In this document: piece after piece, positions 25,954-34,091 of the stretch
Layout: the number at the start of each line of letters is the position of its first letter
Position numbering within the stretch: position 1 is the stretch's first letter
Assembly (NCBI RefSeq): GCF_000023585.1
Contig: NC_012914.1
Coordinates: forward strand, 2,495,001-2,559,000
Length of the DNA: 64,000 bases
Source: Paenibacillus sp. JDR-2
GTDB lineage: Bacteria; Bacillota; Bacilli; Paenibacillales; Paenibacillaceae
Direction of reading: 5' to 3'
The notes under the pieces: model-generated
Told to the model about the DNA's origin: nothing
What the model saw: only the letters and a program-made list of their open reading frames with translations
Database searches by the model: none
Position numbers and translations under genes: made by a program

Positions 25954-26871
25954 ATGGAACTACGACAGCTTTATTATTTCGTGAAGGTTGCCAAAAAAGA
26001 ACATGTGACGCAAGCGGCTGAAGAGCTGCATGTTGCGCAATCTGCGGTCAGCCGTCAAATCCATCAGCTTGAAGAGGAGCTTGGCGTGAAGCTGTTTCTG
26101 CAGAAAGGGCGCAACCTACAGCTGACGCCTGTAGGGCAGCTGTTTCTTAAACGCGCGGAAGTGATCCTTGACGATCTGGAGAGAGCAGTGGTGGAAATTC
26201 ACGAGTTCATGGACCCGGAGAAAGGGGAAATCCGTCTTGGTTTCCCACATAGTCTTGGTGTTTCGGTTGTTCCGCAGGTTGTAGCGGCATTTCGCAAGCT
26301 TCATCCTAATGTCAAATTTCGATTCCGTCAGGGCATGTACCCTTCCTTGATTCGCGATATGGTAAAAGGCGAGATTGATCTTGCTTTTATCTCGCCTTTT
26401 CCGGATGAGCATGAGCAGGTTTGCGGCGAAGTTCTGCTTACTGAAGAGTTATTTGCCATCCTGCCTCCTAGCCATCCGCTTGCCGGGGAGCAGGAGATCG
26501 ACCTTATCCAGCTGAAGGAAGATACGTTTGTTATGTTCAGTGAAGGGTACTCGCTGAGGCCGATTGTATGGGAAGCCTGTCAGGAGGCCGGCTTCACCCC
26601 GAAAATCGGCTTTGAGGGGGAAGAGACCGAGACCATCCGGGGGTTGGTTGCAGCCGGTATGGGGGTAAGTCTGCTGCCGGAGATGGCCTTGTATCATGCG
26701 GGAGTGCTGCAATCGGCCAAGGTTCGAGTGAGAACTCCTAATGTAACGAGGAATATCGGCATTATTCACCGCTCGAACGAGAAGATGCCGCTAGTGGCGA
26801 AAGTATTTCATGGTTTCCTGTTGAGATACTTTAATGAGCTTGAAGGCAAGCAGGGAAACAAAGAGAAGTAA
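25954..26871 (+). CDS. LysR-family transcriptional regulator
   Basis: N-terminal winged helix (MELRQLYYFVKVAKKEHVTQAAEELHVAQSAVSRQI, key part AAEELHVAQSAVSRQIHQLE) followed by a periplasmic-binding-like effector domain (GEIRLGFPHSLGVSVVPQ ... GMGVSLLPEMAL), 305 residues in all. It is close to the GltC/CcpC-like branch of Bacillus regulators. No divergent target gene stands beside it; the neighbours are a rhomboid protease and, in the opposite direction, yugP. Confidence 0.92.
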   Translation: MELRQLYYFVKVAKKEHVTQAAEELHVAQSAVSRQIHQLEEELGVKLFLQKGRNLQLTPVGQLFLKRAEVILDDLERAVVEIHEFMDPEKGEIRLGFPHSLGVSVVPQVVAAFRKLHPNVKFRFRQGMYPSLIRDMVKGEIDLAFISPFPDEHEQVCGEVLLTEELFAILPPSHPLAGEQEIDLIQLKEDTFVMFSEGYSLRPIVWEACQEAGFTPKIGFEGEETETIRGLVAAGMGVSLLPEMALYHAGVLQSAKVRVRTPNVTRNIGIIHRSNEKMPLVAKVFHGFLLRYFNELEGKQGNKEK

Positions 26872-26879
26872 GCGGCAGA

Positions 26880-26925
26880 AAAAGGGCTGTCCCATCGTCA
26901 TAGTGACGATGGGACAGCCCTTTTA
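26880..26925. terminator. Bidirectional intrinsic terminator
   Basis: A perfect 18-bp stem beginning AAAGGGCTGTCCCATCGTCA, with a 3-4-nt loop and T4; it separates lysR and yugP. Confidence 0.92.
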
Positions 26926-26953
26926 TTGTCATTATGTTGGTTAGTCGTCTTGG

Positions 26954-27640
26954 TTAATCATCATTGTTCGATGATGTGAAGATCATAATGTACTTAACCA
27001 GCTCCAGCAAGGAGATCAGCGCTGCTGCCACGTAAGTGAGTGCAGCTGCATTAAGTACTTTGGCTACGCCGCGTTCTTCTTCATTTGTAATGAAGCCTTC
27101 CGCAACCATCAAATCGCGCGCCCGGTTACTTGCGTTGAACTCGACCGGCAACGTGATAACCTGAAAGGCAACGGCTACGGAGAAGAAGATGATGCCTAGT
27201 CCTACAAGGTTCATTGCGTGGAACAGGAAACCTGCGATAAGCAGGAACGGTGCAATACCGGATGCAATATTAACGACCGGGAAAATCCGGTGGCGAAGCA
27301 CCAGCATTGGGTAATGTACTTTGTGTTGGATTGCATGGCCAACCTCGTGGCAGGCAACCGCAACAGCGGAAATCGAGCTTTCATAATAGACCGGCTCGGA
27401 TAATCTGACTACGCGGTGAATCGGATCGTAGTGGTCCGACAAGGTGCCGCGTACGGGTTCAATAGGTACGTCATGCAAGCCGTTAGCATCCAGCATTCGT
27501 CTTGCAGCCTGGTAACCGGTCAATCCGTACGTTGTTTGTACGCCGGCCCAGCGGTTGAACGTTCCTTTTACCCGAAACTGTGCCCAAATGGATAAACCGA
27601 AGGCAATCAGGATAAGGAAGTCCATAGGGTGAAAAAACAT
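26954..27640 (-). CDS. yugP: Neutral zinc metallopeptidase, YugP family
   Basis: A membrane-bound peptidase of 228 residues: an N-terminal helix (PMDFLILIAFGLSIWAQF), then the zinc-binding site AVACHEVGHAIQH near residue 100, and two further membrane segments (FFSVAVAFQVITLPVEFNASNRA marks the family-typical Glu-Phe-xx-Ser-x-Arg segment). Members are integral membrane peptidases of unknown substrate. ATG 27640 follows GGAGGT. A MerR-type gene lies 52 bp upstream on the same strand and may be cotranscribed. Confidence 0.92.
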   Translation of the reverse strand: MFFHPMDFLILIAFGLSIWAQFRVKGTFNRWAGVQTTYGLTGYQAARRMLDANGLHDVPIEPVRGTLSDHYDPIHRVVRLSEPVYYESSISAVAVACHEVGHAIQHKVHYPMLVLRHRIFPVVNIASGIAPFLLIAGFLFHAMNLVGLGIIFFSVAVAFQVITLPVEFNASNRARDLMVAEGFITNEEERGVAKVLNAAALTYVAAALISLLELVKYIMIFTSSNNDD

Positions 27641-27692
27641 GTGATCATACCTCCATCAGAGTGGTCAAGGATTACATCGATGGGACATATCC

Positions 27693-28133
27693 TTACATAA
27701 ATGGCCCTTTGTTAATAAGAAGCATTAACGCCTCGATGCAAGCCGCGGTTTGCGGCATTAAGCGGGTGTACAGCCGGTTTGCTTGTCTCGGCTTAAGCTG
27801 CTTGATCACCGGCTCCAGCTCTTTTACTTCGCGCTCCAGCTGGGATAAGTGATACTGAAGATCTGTCAGCTTCTGAGACACTTGCTCCTCGGGCGTAACC
27901 TTGCTCCAGCCGTCCAAAGCTTCCTTGATTTCGTCTAGCGTATATTTTTCGTTCTTCATTTGTTCGATACGTTTAAGACGGACTAAAGTTTCATCATGAT
28001 ACAAGCGATAATTTTTGGCGGAACGTTCCGATGGTTCTAATAGGCCCATTGAGGTGTAATAATCAATTGTCCGAGGGCTGACACCCGCTAATTTCGAGAG
28101 TTCGCCTATACGATAAAGCTTCGTATCCCCAAT
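27693..28133 (-). CDS. MerR-family transcriptional regulator with a probable AUU start codon
   Basis: A 146-residue regulator with the full MerR winged helix DTKLYRIGELSKLAGVSPRT followed by IDYYTSMGLLEP, then a long coiled-coil (KLTDLQYHLSQLEREVKELEPVIKQL). No ATG, GTG or TTG exists in frame between the upstream stop (TAG near 28148) and the ATG at 28049, and starting there would delete most of the DNA-binding domain. The codon ATT at 28133-28131 sits four bases behind AAGGTGG and would give the expected N-terminus (x-GDTKLYRIGEL). I therefore place the start at ATT. A promoter fits at 28167-28196. Effector and targets are unknown. Confidence 0.75.
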   Translation of the reverse strand: MGDTKLYRIGELSKLAGVSPRTIDYYTSMGLLEPSERSAKNYRLYHDETLVRLKRIEQMKNEKYTLDEIKEALDGWSKVTPEEQVSQKLTDLQYHLSQLEREVKELEPVIKQLKPRQANRLYTRLMPQTAACIEALMLLINKGPFM

Positions 28134-28166
28134 CTCTCCACCTTCTTTCTATAATACTGTCCTCTA

Positions 28167-28216
28167 ATCATAATCGGAAACTAACCGTACAGTCAAACGT
28201 GTTACATGAATGTACA
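28167..28216 (-). promoter_or_regulatory. Promoter of the MerR gene with a near-GlnR/TnrA palindrome upstream
   Basis: Minus strand TTGACT (28196-28191), 18-bp spacer, TATGAT (28172-28167). Just upstream at 28200-28216 lies TGTTACATGAATGTACA, one mismatch away from the TGTNAN7TNACA consensus and centred near -48. Confidence 0.5.
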
Positions 28217-28317
28217 AATTTCGCCACTTTAATGAAGATTCGTAGATTCTGATTCCAAAGTCGTAGATTCAAAATGCGAAGAATGTATAGGCTCTAGAAC
28301 CAATTCCCTAGCTGATT

Positions 28318-28334
28318 TGTGAAAAAACTTAACA
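28318..28334. promoter_or_regulatory. GlnR/TnrA box I upstream of amtB
   Basis: TGTGAAAAAACTTAACA fits TGTNAN7TNACA at every fixed position. It is centred about 102 bp upstream of the predicted amtB transcription start. Confidence 0.7.
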
Positions 28335-28392
28335 TTCCGTTCGTTTTGAGACACGAACGTTAGATTTTTTTTCTAATTTAGAAGAATATATA

Positions 28393-28421
28393 TTGTCAAA
28401 TTAGGTGTTCCTGACTATAAT
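28393..28421 (+). promoter_or_regulatory. Sigma-A promoter of amtB
   Basis: TTGTCA (28393-28398), 17-bp spacer, perfect TATAAT (28416-28421); start predicted near 28428. Confidence 0.8.
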
Positions 28422-28442
28422 GACATTAAGTCTTTCCTAACA

Positions 28443-28459
28443 TGTTAGTAAACATCACA
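28443..28459. promoter_or_regulatory. GlnR/TnrA box II downstream of the amtB start
   Basis: TGTTAGTAAACATCACA fits TGTNAN7TNACA at every fixed position and covers about +16 to +32 of the message, where a bound protein would block elongation. Confidence 0.75.
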
Positions 28460-28476
28460 TTAAGGGAGTGGTCGTA

Positions 28477-29838
28477 TTGATTAAGAAAATGGTGTTAACT
28501 TTAGCTGCATTATGTTTGGTGTTCCCGGCAATGGCGTTTGCCGATGACCCAACGGCAGGAACGCTTAACATGGGAATTAACTCCCTGTGGGTAATGGTTG
28601 CTTTCGTGCTCGTATTGCTCATGCAAGGCGGTTTTATCCTCTTGGAAACAGGCTCCACACGAATGAAAAACGCAGGCCACGTAGCCGGTAAAACGATTTT
28701 CACGGCAGGTCTTGCGGCATTGATTTACTGGGCAGTTGGTTATGGCTTCGCATTTGGAGCTAGTGAAAGCTCGGTTAGCGGATTTATCGGATTCGGCGAT
28801 TTTCTGTTTGATCCTTCTATTATTAGTGTAGAAAATGGTCTTCCTACTACATTGTTCTTCCTGTTCCAACTGGCTTTCGCGATTGTATCGCTGTCCATCG
28901 CTTGGGGCGGCTTCGCAGAACGCGCTAAATTGTCTTCGTACTTTATCTTTACCATTGTCTTTACCGGTGTTATCTATCCTATCGTGGCTCACTGGATCTG
29001 GGGCGGCGGCTGGCTTGCAAAAGACGGCGCGCAAGACTTCGCGGGTTCGACTGTTGTTCACTTGTCCGGCGCTCTTGCGGCACTCGCGGCAACTATCCTG
29101 CTGAAACCGCGTATCGGCAAATACAACAAAGACGGCTCTGCTAACGAAATTTTCGGTCACAACCAAGTATTTACGGCATTGTCTGTATTGCTGCTGTGGG
29201 TTGGCTGGTTCGGCTTCAACGCTGGTTCTACTCTTGCAATCGGTGACGGCTTCTTTGGTTATGTAGGCTTTACTACCATGCTTGGTGCAGGCGCCGGCGC
29301 AGTTGCGGCCATGCTGATTTCGTGGGCTGTTAACGGCAAAGGCGACATTACAACGATGCTGAACGGTACTCTTGCTGGTCTTGTTGCGATTACAGCTTCT
29401 TGCGCATTCGTAGAGCCTTGGGCTGCTGTTGTTATCGGTCTGGTTGCAGGCGTACTCGTATTCTACAGTGCGAAATTCTTCGAGAAAATCAAGGTGGACG
29501 ACCCGATCTATGCCATGTCCGTGCACGGCGCTGCAGGTATCTGGGGTACATTGGCTAACGGTATCTTCGCAACAGACGAATTGGCGAAAAAAGTTGGCGT
29601 TGGCCAAGGCGGCCTGATCGACACAGGCAGCTGGCACCAATTGGGCGTTCAAGCGCTGTCGGTTCTGGTATGCGGCGCGTTTGTCTTGGGTGCATCATTC
29701 CTGGTTCTTTTCCTCATTAAAGTAACAATCGGCTTCCGCGTTACGGAAGAGCAAGAAATTATCGGTCTTGACCTGAGTGAGCATGGCGCTTATGGTTATC
29801 CTGAGCAATTTAAAAAAGGTCAAGGCATCCAAGGTTAA
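28477..29838 (+). CDS. amtB: Ammonium transporter (AmtB/NrgA family)
   Basis: A channel-like ammonium carrier with a cleavable signal (KKMVLTLAALCLVFPAMAFA) and eleven membrane helices. Family signatures seen include ETGSTRMKNAGHVAGK, WGGGWLAKDGAQDFAGSTVVH (conserved Asp and pore His region) and GWFGFNAGSTL. I start at TTG 28477, eight bases behind GGGAG; the GTG at 28468 touches that site. In most bacteria the next gene is glnK, coding for the PII regulator; here it is instead a GlnD-like nucleotidyltransferase gene. GlnR-type boxes flank the promoter, so nitrogen control is expected. Confidence 0.95.
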   Translation: MIKKMVLTLAALCLVFPAMAFADDPTAGTLNMGINSLWVMVAFVLVLLMQGGFILLETGSTRMKNAGHVAGKTIFTAGLAALIYWAVGYGFAFGASESSVSGFIGFGDFLFDPSIISVENGLPTTLFFLFQLAFAIVSLSIAWGGFAERAKLSSYFIFTIVFTGVIYPIVAHWIWGGGWLAKDGAQDFAGSTVVHLSGALAALAATILLKPRIGKYNKDGSANEIFGHNQVFTALSVLLLWVGWFGFNAGSTLAIGDGFFGYVGFTTMLGAGAGAVAAMLISWAVNGKGDITTMLNGTLAGLVAITASCAFVEPWAAVVIGLVAGVLVFYSAKFFEKIKVDDPIYAMSVHGAAGIWGTLANGIFATDELAKKVGVGQGGLIDTGSWHQLGVQALSVLVCGAFVLGASFLVLFLIKVTIGFRVTEEQEIIGLDLSEHGAYGYPEQFKKGQGIQG

Positions 29839-29878
29839 GGCAAGGTTTGTTGGACTGACCTGAGGGGAGAGGCGGCGG

Positions 29879-30946
29879 ATGGGCGATCCGGTACGTGTGC
29901 AGCTTCTGAAGCAAATCGGCAAGGCCGATAACGTGAATGTACTGCGCAGTTTGCGGGATCAAGTACACGAGCATATGAAAGGTATCCTCCAGATGAGTCC
30001 GGTCGAACAATTCAACGAACAATTAAATGAGCTGCATGATACACTCATAAGCCGCTCAATCATACTAGCGGAAGCGGAAATGGCACGGCTCGGGAGCGGT
30101 TCTCCCCCCGTGCCTTACGCATATCTATTGTTCGGCAGCGGAGGACGTCAGGAACAGACGCTGTCGAGTGATCAGGACAGCGGTATTGTGTTTGAGGATC
30201 CTGCGGGCGATTCGGAGGACACCAGGGCTTATTTTCAGCAATTAACCTCAATCATCGTCTCGATATTGCATCAGTCCGGTTATCCGTTATGCGAAGGCAA
30301 TGTGTTAAGCAACAATCCGGAGTGGTGCATGTCGTTAACCGAATGGAAGGTCAAGCTGAATGGCTGGTTTGAGGAACCGGCCTGGGAAGCCGTTCGGTAC
30401 TTGTTAATATTGGCAGACGGACGATCGGTCTATGGCGATCATCGTCTTGCCTTTGAACTGAGAGATCATTATTTCAATAATGTAACAGAGCATCCGAATA
30501 TTACGAGGCGAATGCTTGATAATACGATGCGCCATAAAGTGCTGCTCGGATTATTCGGTCATTTGCTCAAGGAACAATACGGAACGGATGCAGGCAGTCT
30601 GGACATCAAGTACGGGGCCTATATTCCCCTTGTAAACGCGATTCGGCTAATGGCTGTTCAAGCGGGTATCCGAGACACGTCAACGCTGTCGCGAATCCGA
30701 ACGCTTACCCTTCACGATCAATTGCCATCGGAGGAGGCTGCGGCATACGAACAGGCATTCCTTCTCTTTCTCCGGCTTCGGTTAATGACGACGGAACAGA
30801 ATGAGGATGGACTATACGCTAATAATGGAAAGCTCTCCAGCCGCAGCTTGTCGAGAGAAATGACCGAAGAGCTGAAGACCGCGCTGAGAGCCGGTAAGAA
30901 GCTCCAACGCAAGGTGTTTAAACGGACAACGGGAAGGCTCATGTAA
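29879..30946 (+). CDS. DUF294 GlnD-like nucleotidyltransferase
   Basis: A 355-residue cytoplasmic protein. Residues about 75-105 (YLLFGSGGRQEQTLSSDQDSG) carry the GSxxR-QE-xxxSDxDxG signature of the GlnD-type nucleotidyltransferase superfamily used in PII uridylylation and related modification. The C-terminal helical part (ADGRSVYGD, DIKYGAYIPLVNAIRLMAVQAGI) is the DUF294 substrate-binding domain. CBS or cyclic-nucleotide domains that often precede DUF294 are absent. It lies 40 bp behind amtB and 4 bp before an exonuclease gene. Substrate unknown; by analogy it may nucleotidylate a signalling protein, but this is inference. Confidence 0.88.
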   Translation: MGDPVRVQLLKQIGKADNVNVLRSLRDQVHEHMKGILQMSPVEQFNEQLNELHDTLISRSIILAEAEMARLGSGSPPVPYAYLLFGSGGRQEQTLSSDQDSGIVFEDPAGDSEDTRAYFQQLTSIIVSILHQSGYPLCEGNVLSNNPEWCMSLTEWKVKLNGWFEEPAWEAVRYLLILADGRSVYGDHRLAFELRDHYFNNVTEHPNITRRMLDNTMRHKVLLGLFGHLLKEQYGTDAGSLDIKYGAYIPLVNAIRLMAVQAGIRDTSTLSRIRTLTLHDQLPSEEAAAYEQAFLLFLRLRLMTTEQNEDGLYANNGKLSSRSLSREMTEELKTALRAGKKLQRKVFKRTTGRLM

Positions 30947-30950
30947 GGCG

Positions 30951-31697
30951 GTGATGAAAGGAATGAAGGAACCAAAAGGCGTCGGGCGGATGTGGAACCT
31001 ATACAAAATGGGAGGCTTTACGCCTGCCCTTGCCTCGATGCTGGGCTCTCAAAATGCTCAGCAGATGGCGTTTATCCGTTCCATCAACAAGGAGCAGCGC
31101 AAACAGTCCATGCTGGATACGCCTTTGAAGGAGCTCGACATTGTTGTTTTTGATTTGGAGACAACCGGCTTTTATCCTTCTAATGGCGATGAGATTATAT
31201 CATTTGGCGCAGTCCATATGAAGGGTCTTGAGCTTGACGAATCCAGGCAGTTCTACAGTCTGGTTAATCCGAAACGCCGAATTCCAAGGCAGATCATAGA
31301 GTTGACCGGAATAACAAACGAAATGGTTCAAGATGCGCCTGATCTGATGCAGGTTCTTCATGACTTTATGGAGTTTATCGGGAGAAGGCTGCTGATTGCG
31401 CATGCCGCTGGACATGACAAGCAGTTTTTGAACGCAGCGTTATGGCGGACATCGAAGGTCAGCTTGAATCACCGGGTATTGGATACCATGCTGGTAGCCA
31501 AATGGCTGGAGCCGAAGCGGGCATCCTATGCGCTTGACGATCTTCTGGAGGACTGTGGCATTCCGATTACCGAGCGTCACCATGCCCTGCAGGATTCCTT
31601 GATGACGGCAAAGCTGTGGCAGCAGTTTCTTGTTCGGATTTTGGATCGGAACATTACGACTTTAGGGGATTTGTACGCTTATTTAAGTAAGCATTAG
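30951..31697 (+). CDS. DEDDh 3'-5' exonuclease (DNA polymerase III epsilon-like)
   Basis: A 248-residue protein. After a basic 50-residue extension come the exonuclease motifs: ExoI VVFDLETTGFYPSNGDEI (Asp, Glu), ExoII AHAAGHDKQFLNA (Asp) and ExoIII RHHALQDSLMTAKLW (His, Asp), the DEDDh set of DnaQ-like nucleases. It is not a polymerase subunit fusion. GTG 30951 or ATG 30954 can serve as start behind AAGGCGG. Pairs of DUF294 and DnaQ-like exonuclease occur in many bacteria, so the two products probably act together; their target is unknown. The end overlaps the convergent JAMM gene by 15 bases. Confidence 0.88.
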   Translation: MMKGMKEPKGVGRMWNLYKMGGFTPALASMLGSQNAQQMAFIRSINKEQRKQSMLDTPLKELDIVVFDLETTGFYPSNGDEIISFGAVHMKGLELDESRQFYSLVNPKRRIPRQIIELTGITNEMVQDAPDLMQVLHDFMEFIGRRLLIAHAAGHDKQFLNAALWRTSKVSLNHRVLDTMLVAKWLEPKRASYALDDLLEDCGIPITERHHALQDSLMTAKLWQQFLVRILDRNITTLGDLYAYLSKH

Positions 31698-32114
31698 AGC
31701 AAGCGGGCGGAAGGATTGTTCATCCAAACGGAAAGGCTGGACAATCTCAGCGGGGCTGCCCGGCATAGAGACAATCCAATAAGAGATTAGATCATCGGAG
31801 ACCGGCAAGCCAAGCCAATCGCGTTTGGAAGGGACAGCCGATGAAGTTGGATGGGAGTGGAAAAAACCGACAAGCGACTGTCGGTTTTTTTGTATGTCGT
31901 AATACGCGGATACCCATTCATCAGGGTGGAAACGGAATGAATGAACAGGATCCTCGTGTACATTTGTTATAGCATAAGCCTGAGTAACCACCGCGGGACA
32001 GTCTGGCGTACCAGTCGTTCCTGCAAGAATCCCGCAAGCTTCTCTGGGCATCTCTTCCCGGCAGATGCTTAGCAGCTGTCCGTATGCTTGATGAGTAATC
32101 GAAATGGATATCAT
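31683..32114 (-). CDS. JAMM/MPN+ domain metallopeptidase (Mov34 family)
   Basis: A 143-residue stand-alone JAB domain. The zinc motif is complete: Glu in MPREACGIL (Glu25), His86-x-His88 in GFFHSHPTSSAVPSKRD and Asp99. Bacterial members remove C-terminal residues or cysteine from small ubiquitin-like sulfur carriers, or cleave ubiquitin-like tags. No sulfur-carrier, E1-like or cysteine synthase gene is adjacent here, so the substrate is open. It is transcribed opposite to the exonuclease gene with a 15-base tail-to-tail overlap. Confidence 0.88.
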   Translation of the reverse strand: MISISITHQAYGQLLSICREEMPREACGILAGTTGTPDCPAVVTQAYAITNVHEDPVHSFRFHPDEWVSAYYDIQKNRQSLVGFFHSHPTSSAVPSKRDWLGLPVSDDLISYWIVSMPGSPAEIVQPFRLDEQSFRPLALMLT

Positions 32115-32172
32115 GTTGGCCTATGTTCCTTTCCTGAAGGGTACAGCTCATTATACAAGGCTCAGGAATGGT

Positions 32173-33378
32173 TTAGCTAGCCGGATTTGCCGTTTTCTCC
32201 GGATGCAGAAGCCGGATTGCGAATAGTAAGGCAACAATAGCCAATACCGCCAAAAGGATAAAAAGAGCGGTAACCGACCGGTCGGCAAGCCAACTGAACA
32301 GCGGGGGACCCGCGGCAACACCCAAAAACCTTAAGCTATTATAAAAGGAAGTTACAATCCCTCGGTGAGAACTGTCGACAGAGCCTGTAATCCATGTGTT
32401 TAGACAAGGAAGAAGCAATCCCGTGCCTACGCTGCTTATTGTAATAAATCCAATAAATACGTAAATGAGCCAGTAGCTGAACAAACAGCCGACCAGGGCC
32501 GCACTCATAAGGGATAGTCCGATGAGAATGCATCGGCGCATTTTTTTGCCGTCCTTCTTGATGGAATGACCAGTCAAATAGGCCGTAATGACAAGACCAA
32601 GCAGCGGTATAGCTAAAATGCAGCCTTTCAGAACGCCGTCGATGGAGTAGGGAGGCTTCTCCAGCAGATCGGACAAATAAAACAAGACCCCAAATAACAG
32701 GAATAGACCTAATGCTCCTGTGCAGTAAGCAGTGATCAGCCAGCGGCCTTTTTCGCGGAATATTTTTTTCATGTCGGCTAAATATTGCTTGAGCTTCAAG
32801 GGCTCGGATTTGGAATCCGGTTCTTTGATAAAAAACCAAACGGCAAGCAGCGATGCCGCGCAAAATACGGGAAAAGCAAAAAACGGCGCGTACCAGATAA
32901 TTAGTGCCAGCAGTGAGCCAAGAATGGGACTAACCACTTTGCCAGCGCCGTTGGAGGCTTCAACTATGCCTAACGCTTCGCTTTCCTGACCATCCTTGTA
33001 CATATCGCCAACCAGCGCCATTGCAATCGGCGCGGTTCCAGCCGCTGCAAGGCCCTGTAAAGCCCGCGAGCTGATCAAGAGCCAATAAGAGCCCCAAATC
33101 GCGGCAAAGCCCGCTAGTATACCTGCAGCCCCATATACCGCTAATGCAGGAATGATGATTGCTTTACGACGGTAACGGTCTGACAAATAGCCAATCGCTG
33201 GTATGAAAACGGCGGCGCTTACCGAGAATAAAGTGATAACAAGGCTGGACTGAAGCTCGGAAAGCTTCATTTGTTTGGCAAGGTCAGGCAAAATCGGGAC
33301 AAGCATGGAGTTGCCGAGCACCAGAACGAGTGGGACGGAAGCAAAAGCGAGATACTGCAGCCATTTGTGTTCGGCCAT
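32173..33378 (-). CDS. MFS drug exporter (DHA1-like)
   Basis: A 401-residue, twelve-helix carrier. The loop motif A appears as GYLSDRYRRKAI, and motif C-like glycine/proline spacing is seen in helix 5 (GAGKVVSPILGSLLALI), typical of proton-driven multidrug antiporters. It stands alone, with no regulator beside it. Substrate unknown. Confidence 0.87.
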   Translation of the reverse strand: MAEHKWLQYLAFASVPLVLVLGNSMLVPILPDLAKQMKLSELQSSLVITLFSVSAAVFIPAIGYLSDRYRRKAIIIPALAVYGAAGILAGFAAIWGSYWLLISSRALQGLAAAGTAPIAMALVGDMYKDGQESEALGIVEASNGAGKVVSPILGSLLALIIWYAPFFAFPVFCAASLLAVWFFIKEPDSKSEPLKLKQYLADMKKIFREKGRWLITAYCTGALGLFLLFGVLFYLSDLLEKPPYSIDGVLKGCILAIPLLGLVITAYLTGHSIKKDGKKMRRCILIGLSLMSAALVGCLFSYWLIYVFIGFITISSVGTGLLLPCLNTWITGSVDSSHRGIVTSFYNSLRFLGVAAGPPLFSWLADRSVTALFILLAVLAIVALLFAIRLLHPEKTANPAS

Positions 33379-33506
33379 GAAAAAGAGTCCTCCGATCTAG
33401 GTGACATTGACGATTTTATGGCTAATGTGCCCCCCGGCTTGAGCTTCCATTCCTCGCCGTGTTACGATAGGCATAATATAGAAATGACGAAGAAAGAAGG
33501 GACACC

Positions 33507-34040
33507 ATGAAGCGCGCTACGATGCTGTTTATCGCCGCATTTGTATTAGCTGGTTTAGCGGTGTATCAATATGTATCCAAGGATGAATCAAGCGTTACGG
33601 CAGCGGCATCCGATTTCAAACCAAAAGCCGGGTCCGAGGCGGTAACCTTTGAACTGCCGGGGCTAGATGAGAAGAATTACGCGATCGGCGGCAAGCAGGA
33701 CAAGCTGACCTTTGTGAATTTTTGGGCCTCCTGGTGTGGTCCATGCGAGCTGGAAGCCCCGGATCTGCAGAAGCTGTATGAGAAATACGGGGATAAAATC
33801 GCTTTTTATGGCGTAAATGCCACAAAGTTTGATAAGGAAAGAGCGGCAAGGCAGTTTGTGGACGATCACGAGTTTACGTTTCCGGTTCTGATGGACCGGA
33901 AAGGGGATGTCACCAATACGTACAAGGTAGATACGTTCCCCACAACGTTCCTGATCGATTCCTCGGGCGTCATCCGCGAGAGGATTAACGGCGTCATCAC
34001 GATTGACGAATGGGAAAGGCTGATTGAGCAGTACAGCTGA
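33507..34040 (+). CDS. Membrane-anchored thiol-disulfide oxidoreductase (ResA/TlpA-like)
   Basis: One N-terminal membrane helix (residues 5-23) anchors a thioredoxin fold on the outside. The active site is WASWCGPCE (Cys77, Cys80), with the cis-Pro in DTFPTTFLID. In Bacillus ResA reduces apocytochrome c for haem attachment; StoA acts in sporulation. No cytochrome maturation genes are adjacent, so which role applies is unclear. Strong terminator follows. Confidence 0.9.
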   Translation: MKRATMLFIAAFVLAGLAVYQYVSKDESSVTAAASDFKPKAGSEAVTFELPGLDEKNYAIGGKQDKLTFVNFWASWCGPCELEAPDLQKLYEKYGDKIAFYGVNATKFDKERAARQFVDDHEFTFPVLMDRKGDVTNTYKVDTFPTTFLIDSSGVIRERINGVITIDEWERLIEQYS

Positions 34041-34049
34041 AATTAAATT

Positions 34050-34085
34050 TAAAAACGCCCGGCAGACCAGCTGCCGGGCGTTTCC
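34050..34085. terminator. Bidirectional intrinsic terminator
   Basis: AAACGCCCGGCAG / CTGCCGGGCGTTT stem between convergent genes, A-rich before and T-rich after. Confidence 0.9.
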
Positions 34086-34091
34086 TATTTT

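Noticed and set aside
28510..29652. 380-codon open frame antisense to amtB
   Set aside because: It mirrors the codon bias of amtB, has no ribosome-binding site and no recognisable domain.
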